In this document: positions 10,101 to 23,680 of the stretch, one piece after another | How the letters are laid out: the number at the start of each line of letters is the position of its first letter | Numbering within the stretch: the first letter of the stretch is position 1 | DNA from: Otis tarda | Lineage: Eukaryota > Chordata > Aves > Otidiformes > Otididae | Direction: 5' to 3' | DNA length: 64,000 bases | NCBI GenBank assembly: GCA_026413225.1 | Contig: CM048553.1 | Span: forward strand, 41,022,001-41,086,000 | Program-made: the position numbers and the translations under genes | The notes under the pieces: model-generated | What the model saw: the letters and a program-made list of their open reading frames with translations, nothing else | Databases searched by the model: none | What the model was told of the DNA's origin: nothing

Positions 10101-13100
10101 CACTGAATTAAAATAAGAATCTCTTACTCTGTTCAGAATTCAAGGCAAGAGAACATCAGCGGTAGGATTTTTAGATCCTTCTTTTTTCTTATTACTCACT
10201 GGCAATAACATGGACTGATGATAGAGTAAAGCCATAGAAAACATTGTGGAAAGGGAGGACAGAGAGTGAATGAGAGTATACTCCTTAAACTGAATCCTCT
10301 ACCAGCTTTTATGATCAGGCCCTGGCCCACTTCAGTCATTATATCAATCCCTTGGGCTTATTTCCCTGTGGAATGAGTGTATGCAGGTTAAATTCAAGGT
10401 ATATGGTGAGCTACTCTGCCACTGCTGCTTCCCAGCACAGTGAAGGATGTCCAGCATCATGCTTTGGATAAGGTTGCCCCCTCACATTTTGTAAGTGTAG
10501 TAAATACACAGCAAAAGATTTCTTCTTTTCTTCAGAATTTTAATGTTCTTAGCTGGGTAAAATAATCATATAGAGATGTTAAATTAATATTTTGAGGATA
10601 GTTAGATGTGAAATTATCTTTTCATTTTGGGAGTATTAGAGTTATTTAGTAATATTTCAGAGCAGGACATCTCACAGAGGTCTGCTTCCTTGGTTGTTTG
10701 AATTCTAAAGGACTTTGAGCCACCAGCTGCTGCACAGGAAACACTAGTTTCAACCAGCGTATCTTACAGGTACAGTACCTCTAGTCAGGCATAAAATACT
10801 AATTAAAAATCACCATTAGTGTAATACAGAGTTCAAAATATTTTTTTAACCAAACAAAGAGCAGCATAGAGAACGCTCGGTGTTGGATTTGTAGGTCTTC
10901 ATTGTAGACAAAAAAAAGATAGATCCATCCATTGTCATGGTCTCTGTTGGGACTCAATGGTCCAACCTTTTCAGACAAACTGTCCTAAGTATTCTGTATC
11001 TCCCTGCCTTCTGAAGTTGCAGAAGGGGTTGATTATTTCTTTGTCCATCAGTCCTGGTCAGTAGTTACGTGAGCATCTATTAGTGCACATCTTGTGACAC
11101 CTCTGCTGCTCATTGCCATTGTTTCCTTCTGAAGAAACATCATTGTTTTCCTAAGGCAGCAGCAACTTGTAGGAAGCCATCTTGTGCTGACGTTTTTTGC
11201 TTTGCCTTTTCTGTAGTGTGTATATTTGCAACCCTTCACTGGCTGGAATATCCATTTCTAATTTAGAATTAATTAATTGTTGTTTTTAGTTTTTGGGAAT
11301 GAAACAGCAGCAGGTGACAATCTGTACTTCATTACTGCCACTCCATAATTTAACAGCATTGGATTTGCATCAGAACTGGTCTTTTCTCAGTGAGCACTTT
11401 GTTCTTTTGACACTTCTTCCCGTTTACTATTTTAGGGAGAATAAGAAATAGCAGACACAGTTTTGAAACTGTATTTCATAGCAAACTGGCAAAAACTCAT
11501 ACACACTAGAACTGTGGCTGTTTCTTTTTCTTAGTCTTCATTTGTGGATTTAGACAGATAAACAAACAAGGTCCACATATGTGCTGTCAACCAGTGGCAA
11601 AAGCAGGGTCTTTCAAGATGATGAAATATCAGTAAACTGATTTGAATTATCTCACTTTCTTCTAAGTATACTTGATTGGAGAGAAGAAAAAAGAATTTGA
11701 CATTTCAGTGGGGATACTAGTTTGTTTGTTTGTTTTCAAAATGAGTTGTTCTATTTAAAGACTGCAATTATAAATATATTTAGATTTTTTTTTTTACAAG
11801 GATAACATATGGTTCCTTCTTAAATCATACAAACTTATATTCATTTTATCTTCCAAGCTAAGTTAATGTAATACCACTGGTATAGAAATATTATCTCAGT
11901 CAATTAAAATAGTCATGCTTTCTTCTAAATAGACAGGGGAAGTGCTGTGTGAATGATAAATACGTTATATAGGACCATCTGGATTCCTGCCAGGAATGCA
12001 AGACAGTTATCAAGAGCTTTCTTCCAATTATTTGGAATAGAAATTAATCTAGGATTAAATTGTCTCTTTTAACAGCACCTAACTGTGATATCAGGAGAAT
12101 TAGTTTGGCCATTCACAGTATTAGATTCTGTAATTTTGCCCACTTGACAGTAAGCCTCTCTGTATGTTTCCTACTCTTTAGCAGCTGTTAAACTAGGTAT
12201 ATTCTGAGTTTCAAAGGTCATCATTTTAATTTGTGTTTTCTTGAGAGCTCAGTTACTGATAACTTATTTATGATTTAATGAGCAAATCTATCTTGCTTTT
12301 GGTTGATAGGATATGCGTGTAGGGAACCTTCGTGGTCTACTCAGTCCCCAGTGAATTTGCTGAGACAGTTTATTCTGACAATGATTCAGAAGAGTTCTCA
12401 GGTTCTGTTTCTGCAATGTGCCACAAATATATCTTTTTTCCTTAATCTCTTTATCCTTGATCTGGAGAGTTTTAAAATGTTATGTGTATTTTTACATTTT
12501 ACTACTTATAGCTTATACTCAGACCGTTGGAGGAGGTGGAGGGTACCACATCTTGGGGCATTTATATCTGAGCCTTTAGTCTTTACCAAGAAGGTTAAAA
12601 AAGAGCTCTGGGACTGTGGGGATGAAGTAGGGATAGGTGGTAGAATGAGAAAGTCCCCAGATATTAAGAAGACCTGTTATATTTGTGCTAGTGACCACTA
12701 AGGTGCCATAAATTTATTCCAGTTGCAGTGCAATAAATTTAATTTGGTTACTCTTCTTGAGTGTTCACATGTAAGACTGGTATAATTAAGACTGCTAATG
12801 CCAGTGTGCCAGGAATAAACATTTTCTGTTAATAGTTGTGGCAGCAGTTCCATGAATGGGGTTTCAAATTGCAGTAAACTATCTAAGCCTTGCTCTTGAT
12901 GAGAAGTATTCCCAGTCCACAGGTCAACTTTGTGCTAAGGTCCATTAGAGGCTCCCATATTACGAATCTGAAGGGCTTTCCCAAGTATGAATAAATTAAT
13001 TCTCACAGTATCTGGAAAAGTCAACAAATATTATCCCATGTAAATTGTGAGAAAAGCAATCTAGGCAGATTAAATGATTTGTCACATAAAGAAAAGCTGT

Positions 13101-13300
13101 ATCAGAGCCAGAAATTGAAGCCGAATTTCCTCATGGCATATCCTGCTTTATTAAACTTCCCTCCCATGGCTGACATATGTCATCACATGCTATTGTCCAT
13201 CAGTACTTCCACTTTGGATATTATGAACATTGAAATAAGTTGTGGGAATACAATGTCTCCCTGAAGGTGACCCCTCAATCCACCCACTGACATACTTGAG
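7189..13300. other. Unique sequence, no gene recognised
   Basis: No gene was recognised. A patch richer in G and C lies at about 8630-9060 and includes a short perfect inverted repeat at 8654-8678. It carries only scrambled short frames. The open frame at 12303-12701 (plus, 132 codons) resembles no family known to me and is taken as chance. The remainder is ordinary AT-rich sequence. Confidence 0.55.
8654..8678. repeat. Short perfect inverted repeat
   Basis: CAGCAGTGC at 8654-8662 is the exact reverse complement of GCACTGCTG at 8670-8678, with a 7-base loop. The pairing does not extend outward, so the stem is too short for a microRNA precursor. It may form a small cruciform or mean nothing. 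Confidence 0.6.
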
Positions 13301-16300
13301 CTAAAGGAGTGAAACCAGAACTGAATTATCAACTATTGGATCAGCCACAGAAGTAGGACATCACACACGCTTTGCCAGTGTCTTATTTACTTTTCAAAAC
13401 AGTTGTTTTCATAAACAGTTTGTGATGCTTGTGTATACAGAATAAAAGAGTTATTTTCAAAGAGTGAATGTATTAAAAATTCATTTATTCAGAGTTCATA
13501 TTTACCTACTTTAATGTATTTGTACAGCGGGGAACGCTTTGTACCTTTCTAATTGTTATTTTCTCTAGATGTTTAAGTCAATTACTGCTGAGCAGTTGCA
13601 CTCTGGTAGCTTTTGTTAAGTTTGGAAAGGAAGAATTATGTAACTCAAAGTAAAGCAAGCAGCTTGATCCCTCAGAATTAAACTCCCTTTTCTTCTGATG
13701 GCAGAAGAATGTTTGAATGTCAAGGCTGATCACTTTAAAAATAACCATTTAAAAATAAACCCTTAAACGATTTTTCTTTTTAAAGCTTTTTTTGGTTGTT
13801 GTTTCTGGATAGATGAGCATTTATTTTTGGATGGTGATGCTTAACATTTAAAGTTTGTTTACAAAGCTCTCACAACTTCTCCATAAAAGTGAGGAGATGT
13901 AAAGGCAGAGTTCTTAGCTGATGTGGTGTTGCATTCTGTTAGATACCATCTCGTCTCCTGTCATCAGAATTTAGAAAAAGAAGTGCTGTCATTGGGCAGG
14001 TTGTCAAAGATTATAGCATAGCTACAATATTTCAGGCTAGGTATATAAAAATAAAATGCAAGATTAAAAAGTAAGAATTATTTATTTTTATTCCTGGAGT
14101 CGTGGTTTTCTTTGTGACTACTACTACTATTAAATTTCCTTTGAAATTACAGTAATGATAAGACTATTCCATTGAGATTTATCGTCATTACAACATTGAC
14201 TATAGTAGCTGTAGCATCAGCAATATCTACCCTTTAGTGAACTAATACATATAGATTTCTTTTTATCTTTTCCAAATTCAGACTGGGGTCAAGTCCAAGT
14301 TATGTACTTCTAAAAATTGATCGAATAATGTTGTCATCTTTAAAATAAAAGGGAAACAGATAGTGTGAAAATATGTTTTCTGTTCAGACATATAAATTCA
14401 GTTCTTCTGGCCATCATAAGTTGCATCAGCAGCAGCTTGGCTCTTTACTTGTTTTGGATTGGAATTTTTCACTTTGAATTGGCCCCTGACTGATTTTGTT
14501 ATAGAAATTATAGCTCTTTTACAGCAGGATGCTGATGGACTCCTCCAACTTTAAATTTTCCTGAGTAGCTTCCAAACCCACGAGGGCCACCAGAGCAGTT
14601 ACAGATATTCAATGATTCTGAGTTATTCTCTGGTCCACACATGGATCATACGGCCATGTGCCTGTGCAGATTTGTCCCCAAAACACACTGATGTTATTTG
14701 TTAGTTATAAAGCAACAATAAGATGTTGTTACAGCAAATATATTGACTAGTTGAAAAGAACATAGAAAACATTTGGAATGCATAAACCTAAAAAGGCAGA
14801 TTTCTTAAATACCAATCTACAGCCACCTCCAATATTTGCACAGTGAATCTGTTTCTCTAATTAAATTTTCATCTACTCAGTTATAACTTGTTCTTGCTTT
14901 TTATCATAAATTTCATTATAGGTGTTTTTAAAACTGTACTAATCTAAATATTTTCTGAACAGATCAAATTTTCACCTTCTTAAATGCTTCTGAGTGTAAA
15001 AAGCGCTGAATTATCTGCTTCTTTTAATTTTGGTTTATACAACTACACTGAATTTACAAAGCTGATTCTATCTTCCTATTTATATAGATACATTTAGGTG
15101 CAGGTTTTCAAAATACCACTATTTTGTGACAAATACATTAATGGTATGCTTGAACCTGCCTATGATGGGATTCAATTTGCCTGTTTGTAGCCAGCTAAGC
15201 CGGGGCTATGTGTTCTGGGCTAAACCCCAGTGTGCAAAATAGGACTTGATCCAGCATGTGTTGGCACGGTCTCAATAACGGCTAAATTTTACAGGTGCAA
15301 ACCTCCTGCTTCTCTTTCCCAAACCTTACCATGTAATGGTTGCAGCTAGTGAATATTGAAGCAGACATGGTTGAAGTTCAAATTATTAATTAAGCTCAGA
15401 GAGTATAACTACAAATTACCTCATCATTGTCACCAATGCCTTTTAAGTATATTTCTCTAATTATAGTTCATTACCTGTGCTGATCAAGTATTAGGTTCTG
15501 CAGATTCTCACTTTTAATTATTGATTATTGGAGCATAGAATCACTAATATAGTCTGGGATTTCGTATGCTCTTGTGACAGATTTTCATACTTGGGTTCTA
15601 CTTGTGCTTCCATATGAGAAAGTTAATTTATCAATAATCCGCTCCGATAGCTTTAGGTAACCTTTGCAAAAGAAACTTGTGTATAGCCTGACCGTTAGAC
15701 AGGAGTGTTCATAGCAGAGAAACTATACTTGTAAGGAGGGAATATGCTCAGAATTGTTGTAAAATCTTTCATATTCAAGAATTTGAATAATATTTTAAAT
15801 CATTTTTTTTGCATAAACATGGTTTTATTCTTTTCTATTACTTAAACCATTTTCAAAAGCATGTGTTCATCCATTTTTCCTTAATTGTTGAGGACATTTA
15901 TTGGAATTCAGTGCTACCTTATGTTTTTTAATATGCAAGACTAAGTGCAGAAGTGTATCTTCAGCAAGATACAGCAGAATGTGCTTCTACAAATGTTTAT
16001 GATTGTTAAAATATTCAGCATAATTTTCTAAATATTTCTAAATATCCATATTATTTAGATAGTATTTTTGCTATACTGTACTGTATTTTTAGACAATGCA
16101 TTGAGAGGAAACTGCTTAAAAGCATTTCCAGTGAAATTTAAGTATATGGCAAAAATATTTAGCACAGAATATTTTTAGAAGGCTAACAAAAAAAAACCTT
16201 CCTCAGGCATGTTTCTTTACTAAATATATTTAACTATGCTCTGTCTAACTTTAAAAGGCTGGTATGAATTTACAGGAAGAAACTGTTGGCAAGGTCTGTT

Positions 16301-19300
16301 GAATGAGATTCAGTAGTTATACCCCTAAACATTATGCGTATATTTTATTAATTAATTTATTTAAAATAGAGGAGTTATCAATTTGAACAGCATAATACTT
16401 AATGAATATACATTTCAGCTATTTAAAGAGCTTTGTTTGCATATTCTAGAATAATTTCATTTTCAGACTTGATATACCCATCTAGGGATAACCCTAAATT
16501 TAGCAACTGTAAGTAGATTCAATATGTTGTATATAAGCAATCAAATGATAAAATGTTTTGCTGTAATAATTAGGATACACGGGCAAATGGATCTCCATAG
16601 AATTTGTGTTATTCTTCATAGCACAACTAAGGTACGCTCTGCTTTACAAAAGAAAACCCAAGCATTTTATTTTTGCAAATGAAAATTGAGGCAATGAATG
16701 CTAGCAATTGTGTTCATTTCCAAACAGCTGAAGAAAAACATATTTAATATTAAACCTATACTACTTTGCTTCAGAATGAATCCTGATCTTTAAAATTTGC
16801 ATGTTTGCAAGTCACAGCCGTGCTGTGCTGGTTTCTCAACAAGTAAGCCTGCTGCACATCCCAGTGACTGGGAGACACGTTGCGTTTAACACTGGGGTAT
16901 TTAGGTCTGGTAGCTTTTATTGCTCTTTTGTTGATTTTAATCAAATAATACTTAGTGTTTCATCTCAATCACAAAGTGTCAACCAGCATTTTATGTCTGG
17001 TAATAAAAAACACTGTTGAAATTCAAATTTCACACCAATTATTAATTGTAACACATCCTCAGGGCTTCAACAAACATGGTATCTGAGGGTTAATAAAAAC
17101 GATTTTCTAAGAACGCCGTGCAGAAGCTCGCCTCTATAAATAGCCTTTGTGAATTACAGTACATACATTAGCAGCTTGGGAAAGTGTTAAGAAACTACGA
17201 ACTTAATTCTCTTGTTTGCTTTTTGTTAAAGTATTTATAAAATAGGTTATAGGCACATTGATCTTACGCTTGCTTCTGATGGTGAATGTGTAGAGTAATT
17301 GATTTTCTGTCCCATTTATAAAGTATTCAGTCATTATCCCAGTGAATAATGTAATACCGATGTTTAAAGGGCTTTCGCAGGAGGAAAAAGTGGCGTGGCT
17401 TGGTTTACTGCATTGCCTGTCAGCATTTTATTTGTCTGCAGAAGCATATGCTACAGCATTTCAGTTGTACTGAAGAAGCACTGTGTGTTCTTCAGCTATG
17501 AGGAGAGCTATAATAGGAAGTAGGTCAATGTTTGAATGCAAGTCTCTCTCGTCATTCCTGGATCTTTGCTGATATTTTGAGCCTATGAACAGTTTTCCTC
17601 CTAAAGATGTTGCTTTATTTAAAAGAAAAGAGAAACCAGACATGGTCTTTACCTTGTCTGTTAAGCTTTTGAGGAGTAAAAGTGAAAACTCCAAAGTTTT
17701 TCACTTAAAGTCTGCTTTTTCACTTGAAGTCACAGTGAAACCTAATCAACATCTTTACTAAATTGCAACCTATTTATTCCAGCAGACCAAAAGGTCTATT
17801 AAGCTGACTCTAAGGTATATATTATGAAAATAAATGCCCTATATCATTGCTGCATCTTCTAAAAATTCTGAGTGAAGGGGCAGCAGTAAAAATGCTGGAA
17901 GAGGGGAGGTGGTGTTTTCTTTGCTGCTTTCACGTGCTATGGTCTGAAACTCAGTTTCTTGTACATCACTTCAAACTCGGTTTTCCTAGTCTTCAGATGA
18001 GTATTTTTTCCAGTATATTTCTACCTGACAAGGAGGGGTGTTTGTGCTAAAATTTAATGGCTGTTGCCCATGTTCTAGCAGAGATGAGATGCATGTCTCT
18101 AATGAACAACTTAGGGAATCCAAGAATTCCTTTGTCCAGCGCTGATGTAGTAATACCTTTTGTGTAAGTTTTTAAGTTGTGCCTAAGCAGTTTTACAGAT
18201 AAGCACAACCGCCATGCATGTGGTATAAAAATAAATGGTTTTAGGAATAAGCGTGGTGATTGTATTTATGTTTCGCTTGTGTGCTTTTTCTCTTCAGTAG
18301 ATCTGCTTTCTGTTGCACTTTACCATGATTCAAAGTAACCTTCAAATTTGTAATGCTTATAACCCCACTTATGCAGAGCTTCTTAAAAAGTCTTCTTTAT
18401 TCATTTGTACTTCAGCAAAATGCCAGCTTTGTTCTCCTGGCTTTTGTCTTCAGTGAAGCAATAACTTCATATTCATAAACCTCAAATATAGTTTCCTTCT
18501 TTTGCTATAAATTTATTTCAGGATTAATAAGTTATCCACAGAAGCCTTTCCATAGTATTGGAAATGCAAGACATGATACTTGGTCTTGGGGCTAATTAGT
18601 GGGAATAGATACCTTCTTATGTGACTTATATCCATGGAGGAAGAAAGAGCAAAGTAGTCATGTTATTAAGAGAAAGGCCATGATGCTACTCTACTGCCTT
18701 GTAGTTTTGGGTATGCAGTTTACCACTTTCCTTTATATGGACCCATGCATTGGATCTAGTGGGTCAGCAAATTACATATCTGTATATCTCCTGTTCTTGA
18801 GAGGGAAAGAAACTGCAGTACTATCCACAAAAACGTGAGATTCAAAGCATTAGCAGAGTCATAGGGTATTAGGAAGTAACCAGCTGATCTTTTTCTCCTG
18901 CTGTCCACTCTTACTACAACAGACTACTTACTGGGCCCACAATGTATTAATGAGTCTCAAGTACAATCAGAAATAAAAGAACAGTGCTTATATTAAAAAG
19001 TTGCAAAGTGTGAAGAAGCAGAGGCAAAGCAATGAAATTGTTCAGTCTTGGCAATGTCAGCACACGTACACTGGTGAGTCTTGTGAATATATCACAGCAA
19101 AGTCTTTATGCCTCTGGAGAAGGAACTTCAGGTCTTTGGATGCAGAAGAAACTGGAATTCCTTCTCTGGTTTCTGTAGCTCAATCTTGCTTATGCTCTAC
19201 CAGCTGCCGCATGTTAGAGGGTACAAAGAGAGGGCAGAAGCAGCTGTGGAACGTTAGTACTCTGAAGGTCATAACTGCTGTCTTCTGTCCTCTTTGTCCT

Positions 19301-20103
19301 CTCTTCTGTAGAATTCAAAGTAGGAAGTTGAAGGACAGGGCAAAAGGTGATGCGGGATTTATTTGCAATTTTGAGACATAAAAACACAGGTTGCCACAGT
19401 AGTTGTCTGATAGTTAATGTCTTTTCTCTGGTACCTCATTCTGAACATCTAACCAGTTTCTGCCTGGGTGGCAGGGGGAAATTCTAGTCAACATTCATGA
19501 AGGATTTTGTCTTGAAAAGTTTTGTCCATAGCTTCTCTTTTCCCTCAGGCTGCGTGTGTCTTTCTCAGGTAAATTGCAGAAGTGACTTCTTGCTCTATAA
19601 TGTCTCAATAAAAGTTTTATTTCAAATAATATATCAAATACCAAGAAAAGAAGGTGTATAAATTATGTCGTGTAAAGTACCTGTGTCACACTAGTACACC
19701 TCATTATCCTGCTTTTCTTTAAATTGCAAGTGCTCTTGGTCAGAAAATCAGATGATAACCCAGTAATTTCAGTCTCTAAGGGTGGTTCTGAAAAGTCTTT
19801 CATAATAACTCAGAAGCTCTTAGGATGAAGTATGAAATATTGTTTATTTTTGTTCCCTAACTTGCTGCATTCATATTTGACTTCTCTAATTGCAAAACCC
19901 TGTGGAAACTAGACTTCAGACAGGGCTTGTTGCCCAGCTCTTAAGAAAAACAGGCAAACTACAGTTTCCATGGTTTCAGGCACTGCTGCTCATCCTCTCA
20001 AGGCTGTTGTACTCTTGGTAGGAGAAATTCAAGCACCGAGAATGTGTGAAAGGCTAAAAGTGAGATTGTTTGTTCAGGGTTATTTTTTTCATTTTCATCC
20101 TAT
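13301..20103. other. Unique sequence, no gene recognised
   Basis: AT-rich sequence with no recognised gene, RNA or repeat family. Open frames such as 19001-19381 (plus, 126 codons) have no recognisable domain and no supporting splice or promoter context that I can see. Confidence 0.55.
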
Positions 20104-20108
20104 GCTTA
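20104..20108. repeat. Target-site duplication of LTR copy 1, left
   Basis: GCTTA immediately before the TG start of the LTR is repeated exactly at 21257-21261 after the CA end. A 5-bp duplication is the size made by ERVL-type and some other retroviral integrases. Confidence 0.9.
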
Positions 20109-20291
20109 TGTCGTAGTTCAGCCCTGATCAGGACCAGACTACGCAGTCTCTCTCTCACTCCCCCCACCCTCCAAAAGAACAGGGAGAGAAAATATAAGGA
20201 AAAACGGCTCGAGGTTTGAGATAAGGACAGGGAGAAATCCTTAAAGTTACCGTCACGGGCAAAACAGACTCGACTTGGGGAAAACCATTCA

Positions 20292-20297
20292 TTTATT
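20292..20297 (-). terminator. LTR polyadenylation signal AATAAA, copy 1
   Basis: TTTATT on the plus strand is AATAAA in the LTR's direction. It is conserved at the equivalent place in copy 2 and sits near the U5 side, as expected for the end of R. Confidence 0.65.
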
Positions 20298-20635
20298 ACT
20301 ACAAACAGCAGGATAATGAGACAGAGAACAAGATAACCTCCATCCACCCCTCCCTCTTCCCAAGCTTAACATTATCTCTACTACCTTCCCCCGAGCGGCA
20401 CAGGGGGGAAGAGGGAATGGGGCTTGCAGTCAGTTCATCTCATCATACGTTGTTTCACGCCGCTGCTTCATGGTCGGGGAAGAACTCCTCACATTCCTCC
20501 CCTGCTCCATCGTGGGGTCCCTCCCACGGGCCACAGTCCTTCGTGGAACTGCTCCGGCATGGGTCATCTCTTCCACGGAGTACAGTCTCTCCAGAACGGC
20601 TGTCCCAGCGGGCCCTCCACGGGCCACAGCCGCCT

Positions 20636-20785
20636 TCAGGCATCCACCTCCCCCGGTGTGGGGTCCTTCACGGGCTCCAAGTGGATCTCTGCTCCTCCGT
20701 GGACCTCCATGGGCTGCAGGGGGACAACCTGCTCCACCATGGTCGTCACCACAGGCTGCAGGGGAATCTTGGCCAGGAGCCGCAT
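20636..20785 (-). other. Short open frame in the LTR body, copy 1
   Basis: Read on the minus strand, a 49-codon frame starts with MRLLAKIPLQP at 20785 and ends at a TGA at 20636-20638. The equivalent frame in copy 2 (start at 34612) differs at only three of the first 43 residues. The copies then part because copy 1 has one extra C in the C-rich run near 20650. It resembles no retroviral protein known to me. It may be a leader ORF or simply GC-rich sequence that happens to be open. Confidence 0.3.
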
Positions 20786-21076
20786 TACTCCTCCCCCTCC
20801 TTCTGAACTGACCTTGGCGTCTGCAGCCGTTCCTCACAACAGGGTGGTAGATGTCTCTCAGGATCTTTTTTACATCACATCTTATTCACTTCTCATCTCC
20901 TTTCCACTTCTTGCAGCCGGGCCGGGCCGAGTCGGGCCCAGTCGGCCGCCTGGCAAGAGGCCAGAGGGTGAGGCCTGCAAGGCCCAGGAGGCCTGCGCCT
21001 CCCCCTCTGCGCCTCTGCCCCCGCTCAGCTTCTTCACATCTTCTCTTCTCTCTTTTTTTTCTCTGTTTTCCCCTTC

Positions 21077-21125
21077 TTAAATACGTTATCGCAGAGGCGT
21101 TATCACGGGACATTCTGCTACCAAT
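21077..21125 (-). promoter_or_regulatory. LTR core promoter (TATA-like box and CCAAT box), copy 1
   Basis: In the LTR direction a reversed CCAAT box (21121-21125) is followed about 40 bp downstream by TATTTAA (21077-21083) within CTTCTTAAATA of the plus text. The arrangement is conserved in all three copies in the window, which supports a real U3 promoter. Transcription would run leftward from about 21050. Whether it is still active cannot be judged from sequence. Confidence 0.65.
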
Positions 21126-21256
21126 CCGCTCGACCTTGGCCAGCAGCAGGTCCGCCCTAGGCCTGGCCGAGTCCACTGAACAAAGGGGAGCGACTTCTAG
21201 CAGTTTCCTGCAGAAGCTACCACCTTAGGCCCCCCCTCACTAACAAAACCACGACA

Positions 21257-21261
21257 GCTTA
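21257..21261. repeat. Target-site duplication of LTR copy 1, right
   Basis: GCTTA directly follows the CA end of the LTR and matches 20104-20108 exactly. Confidence 0.9.
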
Positions 21262-21596
21262 CTATAACGGCTAGAGTTTTCTGAGATTGTCAAAGCTGAA
21301 GAAATATTTTTCCAGCCCAAGAAAGATTTCTCAATGATATTACGAGTTCTCTTTCTCAAACAAGGCTGTCTTATGAAGTTTTTCTGAAAAAAAGTTAGAT
21401 ATTTCAGGATTCAGATTAGAAAGGTTTCTTTTGGTTTCAGGGATGGGGCATCAGTGGGCAGTTGTTTATTTTTCTGTAAATATGGCTATTTTAACCAAAA
21501 TTGCTCAAGTTCATTAGCCACAGGCGTCTGTTTCTAAAGGAGTAGTCTCTGGGTTTTGTAGATTATCCCAGTTCTTTAAAGAACATTGCATTTTCT

Positions 21597-21647
21597 GAGG
21601 GAGAGGGAGAGGAGGAGGGAGAGGAGGGGAAGAGAGAGGAGAGGAAG
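21597..21647 (+). repeat. 51-nt uninterrupted polypurine tract
   Basis: Only A and G occur from 21597 to 21647, in GAGG/GGGA units. It contains four G-runs of three or more (21599-21601, 21605-21607, 21617-21619, 21626-21629), so both triplex (H-DNA) and G-quadruplex folding are possible. Confidence 0.9.
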
Positions 21648-23680
21648 TGCTTGTCTCTCTTTTTTGCCTGTCATTTTTTGCCTTTTTCCAACACAAAACC
21701 TCTTAAATGGTTTTCAGAATGTTTAGTCACCTCTGAAGTGGCTGAATGACCAGGAATGACCATTGCTTGCAAACTAACTTCTCACTTTTTTTTTTTATTA
21801 CTATTATTATTTTCATGGCTCCCTGGTAAGAATCGGGGAGGGAGAGGATTTCCAATTTGCAGAACTTTTGATGTGGTAGGAAACCCATTTGTCCTTTGCT
21901 TCAGCTTTCTACGTGTGAAACGAGATCATACGGTGTCAAACAGTTCCAACTGGCGCCTGGGTCTTCCTGATGGTTGTAGAAGCAATGAACTTCAACTACC
22001 AGTAGTCCTGGCTCAGACTTGAGAGCTGCTGGACATCTGGCTGGGTTGCAGGGGTCTACATGCAGCCAGAGGTGATTGATAGGTAAGCTACGGGTGACCC
22101 AGTCTGATTCTCATCATCTAGGGTGAGCTTTCCTGGCTCGGTTATCTACATCAGATGTGTTAGGTTAATATAGTTGAAAAACTTTATGCTACTTTAGGTT
22201 GTATCCTTGATAATTTTGAGAAGATAACAAGTAAAAACAATCAGTAGATAATAAAACTGATTTTTTTTTTTTCACAGTTTTAGGGCTACAGGGGGATGAG
22301 AGAAACTGCTCAGAAGAGACATCCATAACTGTTAGGCTGTAAGAGAAGCTGTGAAAGCAGCCACTTCTAGTAAAAAATGTTATTCTCAAACCATTGGCCC
22401 TGATTAATGAATAGTGAAACTAATGTAATATTAGGTGCATCACTTAATTCAGTGTTCTCATGTGTTATTTGCCTTCCATAAGAGCAGAAGCTCTTTAGCT
22501 TTTCAAGGCAGGAGATAACAACGGTGCTCATGAGAAAAGGGACTCCTCCCTGTGGACTCCTAAGCATTACCATGCTAAAAGTAATAAAGCTGAGGAGTAA
22601 ATACTAGGGTTTTTTTCCCACTTAGTCTGCATGTAATTTTATTACCTAAAATCTAATAACTATGTGAAAAAGCATGTTTTTCCAAAATCTCTCTCTCCCT
22701 TTCTATTAAATATTAGACTGGGCTTTTTAATGTGAAAACTGCATTACTGGCACATAAATTATGTATAAATGAACTCTTGCTTACAAGAAAAATGTTCAGT
22801 GGCCCACAAGTTTGAAAAAATTTCCTTTGCTCTAGCAGAACCTTAGCGTTACTGCAATATTACTTTGATCCAGTTGCCTATTATTTATGCAAAGGCAAAT
22901 TAATTCCTTTAAGTGTCTCACTGTACTATTTCCTTCTCGGCTTGTCACCAAATGTCATCTCCCCTGAACCTCTATTTAACTGCTGCTTCCCAGCACCGTC
23001 CCATGAGCTGTTAGAAGCAGTGAACAGCTGCTTTCTCCACTGCCAAGTGCCACTACTTGGATAGTTAGCAAAAGACGCTGATTTATGGAGTGATCGGTTT
23101 CCTCAGCCCCAGAGGCTGGATGAGTCACTCTGGAAGGAGCCTTGCACTCATTGTCTCTGCATCTGAGCTCATACTTCCCCTGCCTTCATGTTTCCCACTG
23201 CTAGTACAATGAGCCGTTCCCCAGGGAATTCCTTTGCAGGGGGCAACCGTACCCTTTCCAGCACGGCTTAAAAGCCTAAAATAAGTCCTTTCTCCTATGC
23301 TGTTGAATCTGTTCCGATTGATTCTCCACTTTACCGCTTACCTCTTCAGAGTCCCCCGACCGCCATTCATTCCCCATCCATGACTGACCCTTTGAAGGGT
23401 CTTTATCATTGACAGATGCAAATAAAATCTTCTGGGGTGTATCAGCTCTATGGCAAGAAGAAAATAAGCCCACTTTGGACACCTGGGGATGCTTGGAGTA
23501 GAAGTGACTGAAAAGAAAGCAGATTGAGGAAAGAGATTGTGGTACAGGGGAAGGAAGACCCAGAACTAACAAGCAGAAGAGTGGCAAAGTCTGGCTATTT
23601 TACTTCATTTCAGGAGGCAGTTGACACTTTGAATTGATAAATGAGCAGTTTTCTGGGTTTGATTTTGACTTATTGTTGTC

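Larger units (their letters stand above)
20109..21256 (-). mobile_element. Solo LTR of an avian endogenous retrovirus-like element, copy 1
   Basis: This 1148-bp element is bounded by TG and CA, with near-matching inverted termini (TGTCGTAGTT and AACCACGACA) and a perfect flanking GCTTA duplication. The control signals read on the minus strand: reversed CCAAT at 21121-21125, TATTTAA at 21077-21083 and AATAAA at 20292-20297. U3 therefore lies at the right and U5 at the left. The middle is GC- and CpG-rich, unlike the surrounding AT-rich DNA, and is packed with overlapping open frames. No primer-binding site, gag, pol or env lies next to it, so it is a solo LTR left after recombination. The 5-bp duplication favours a class III (ERVL-like) origin, but the family name is not known to me. 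Confidence 0.88.
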
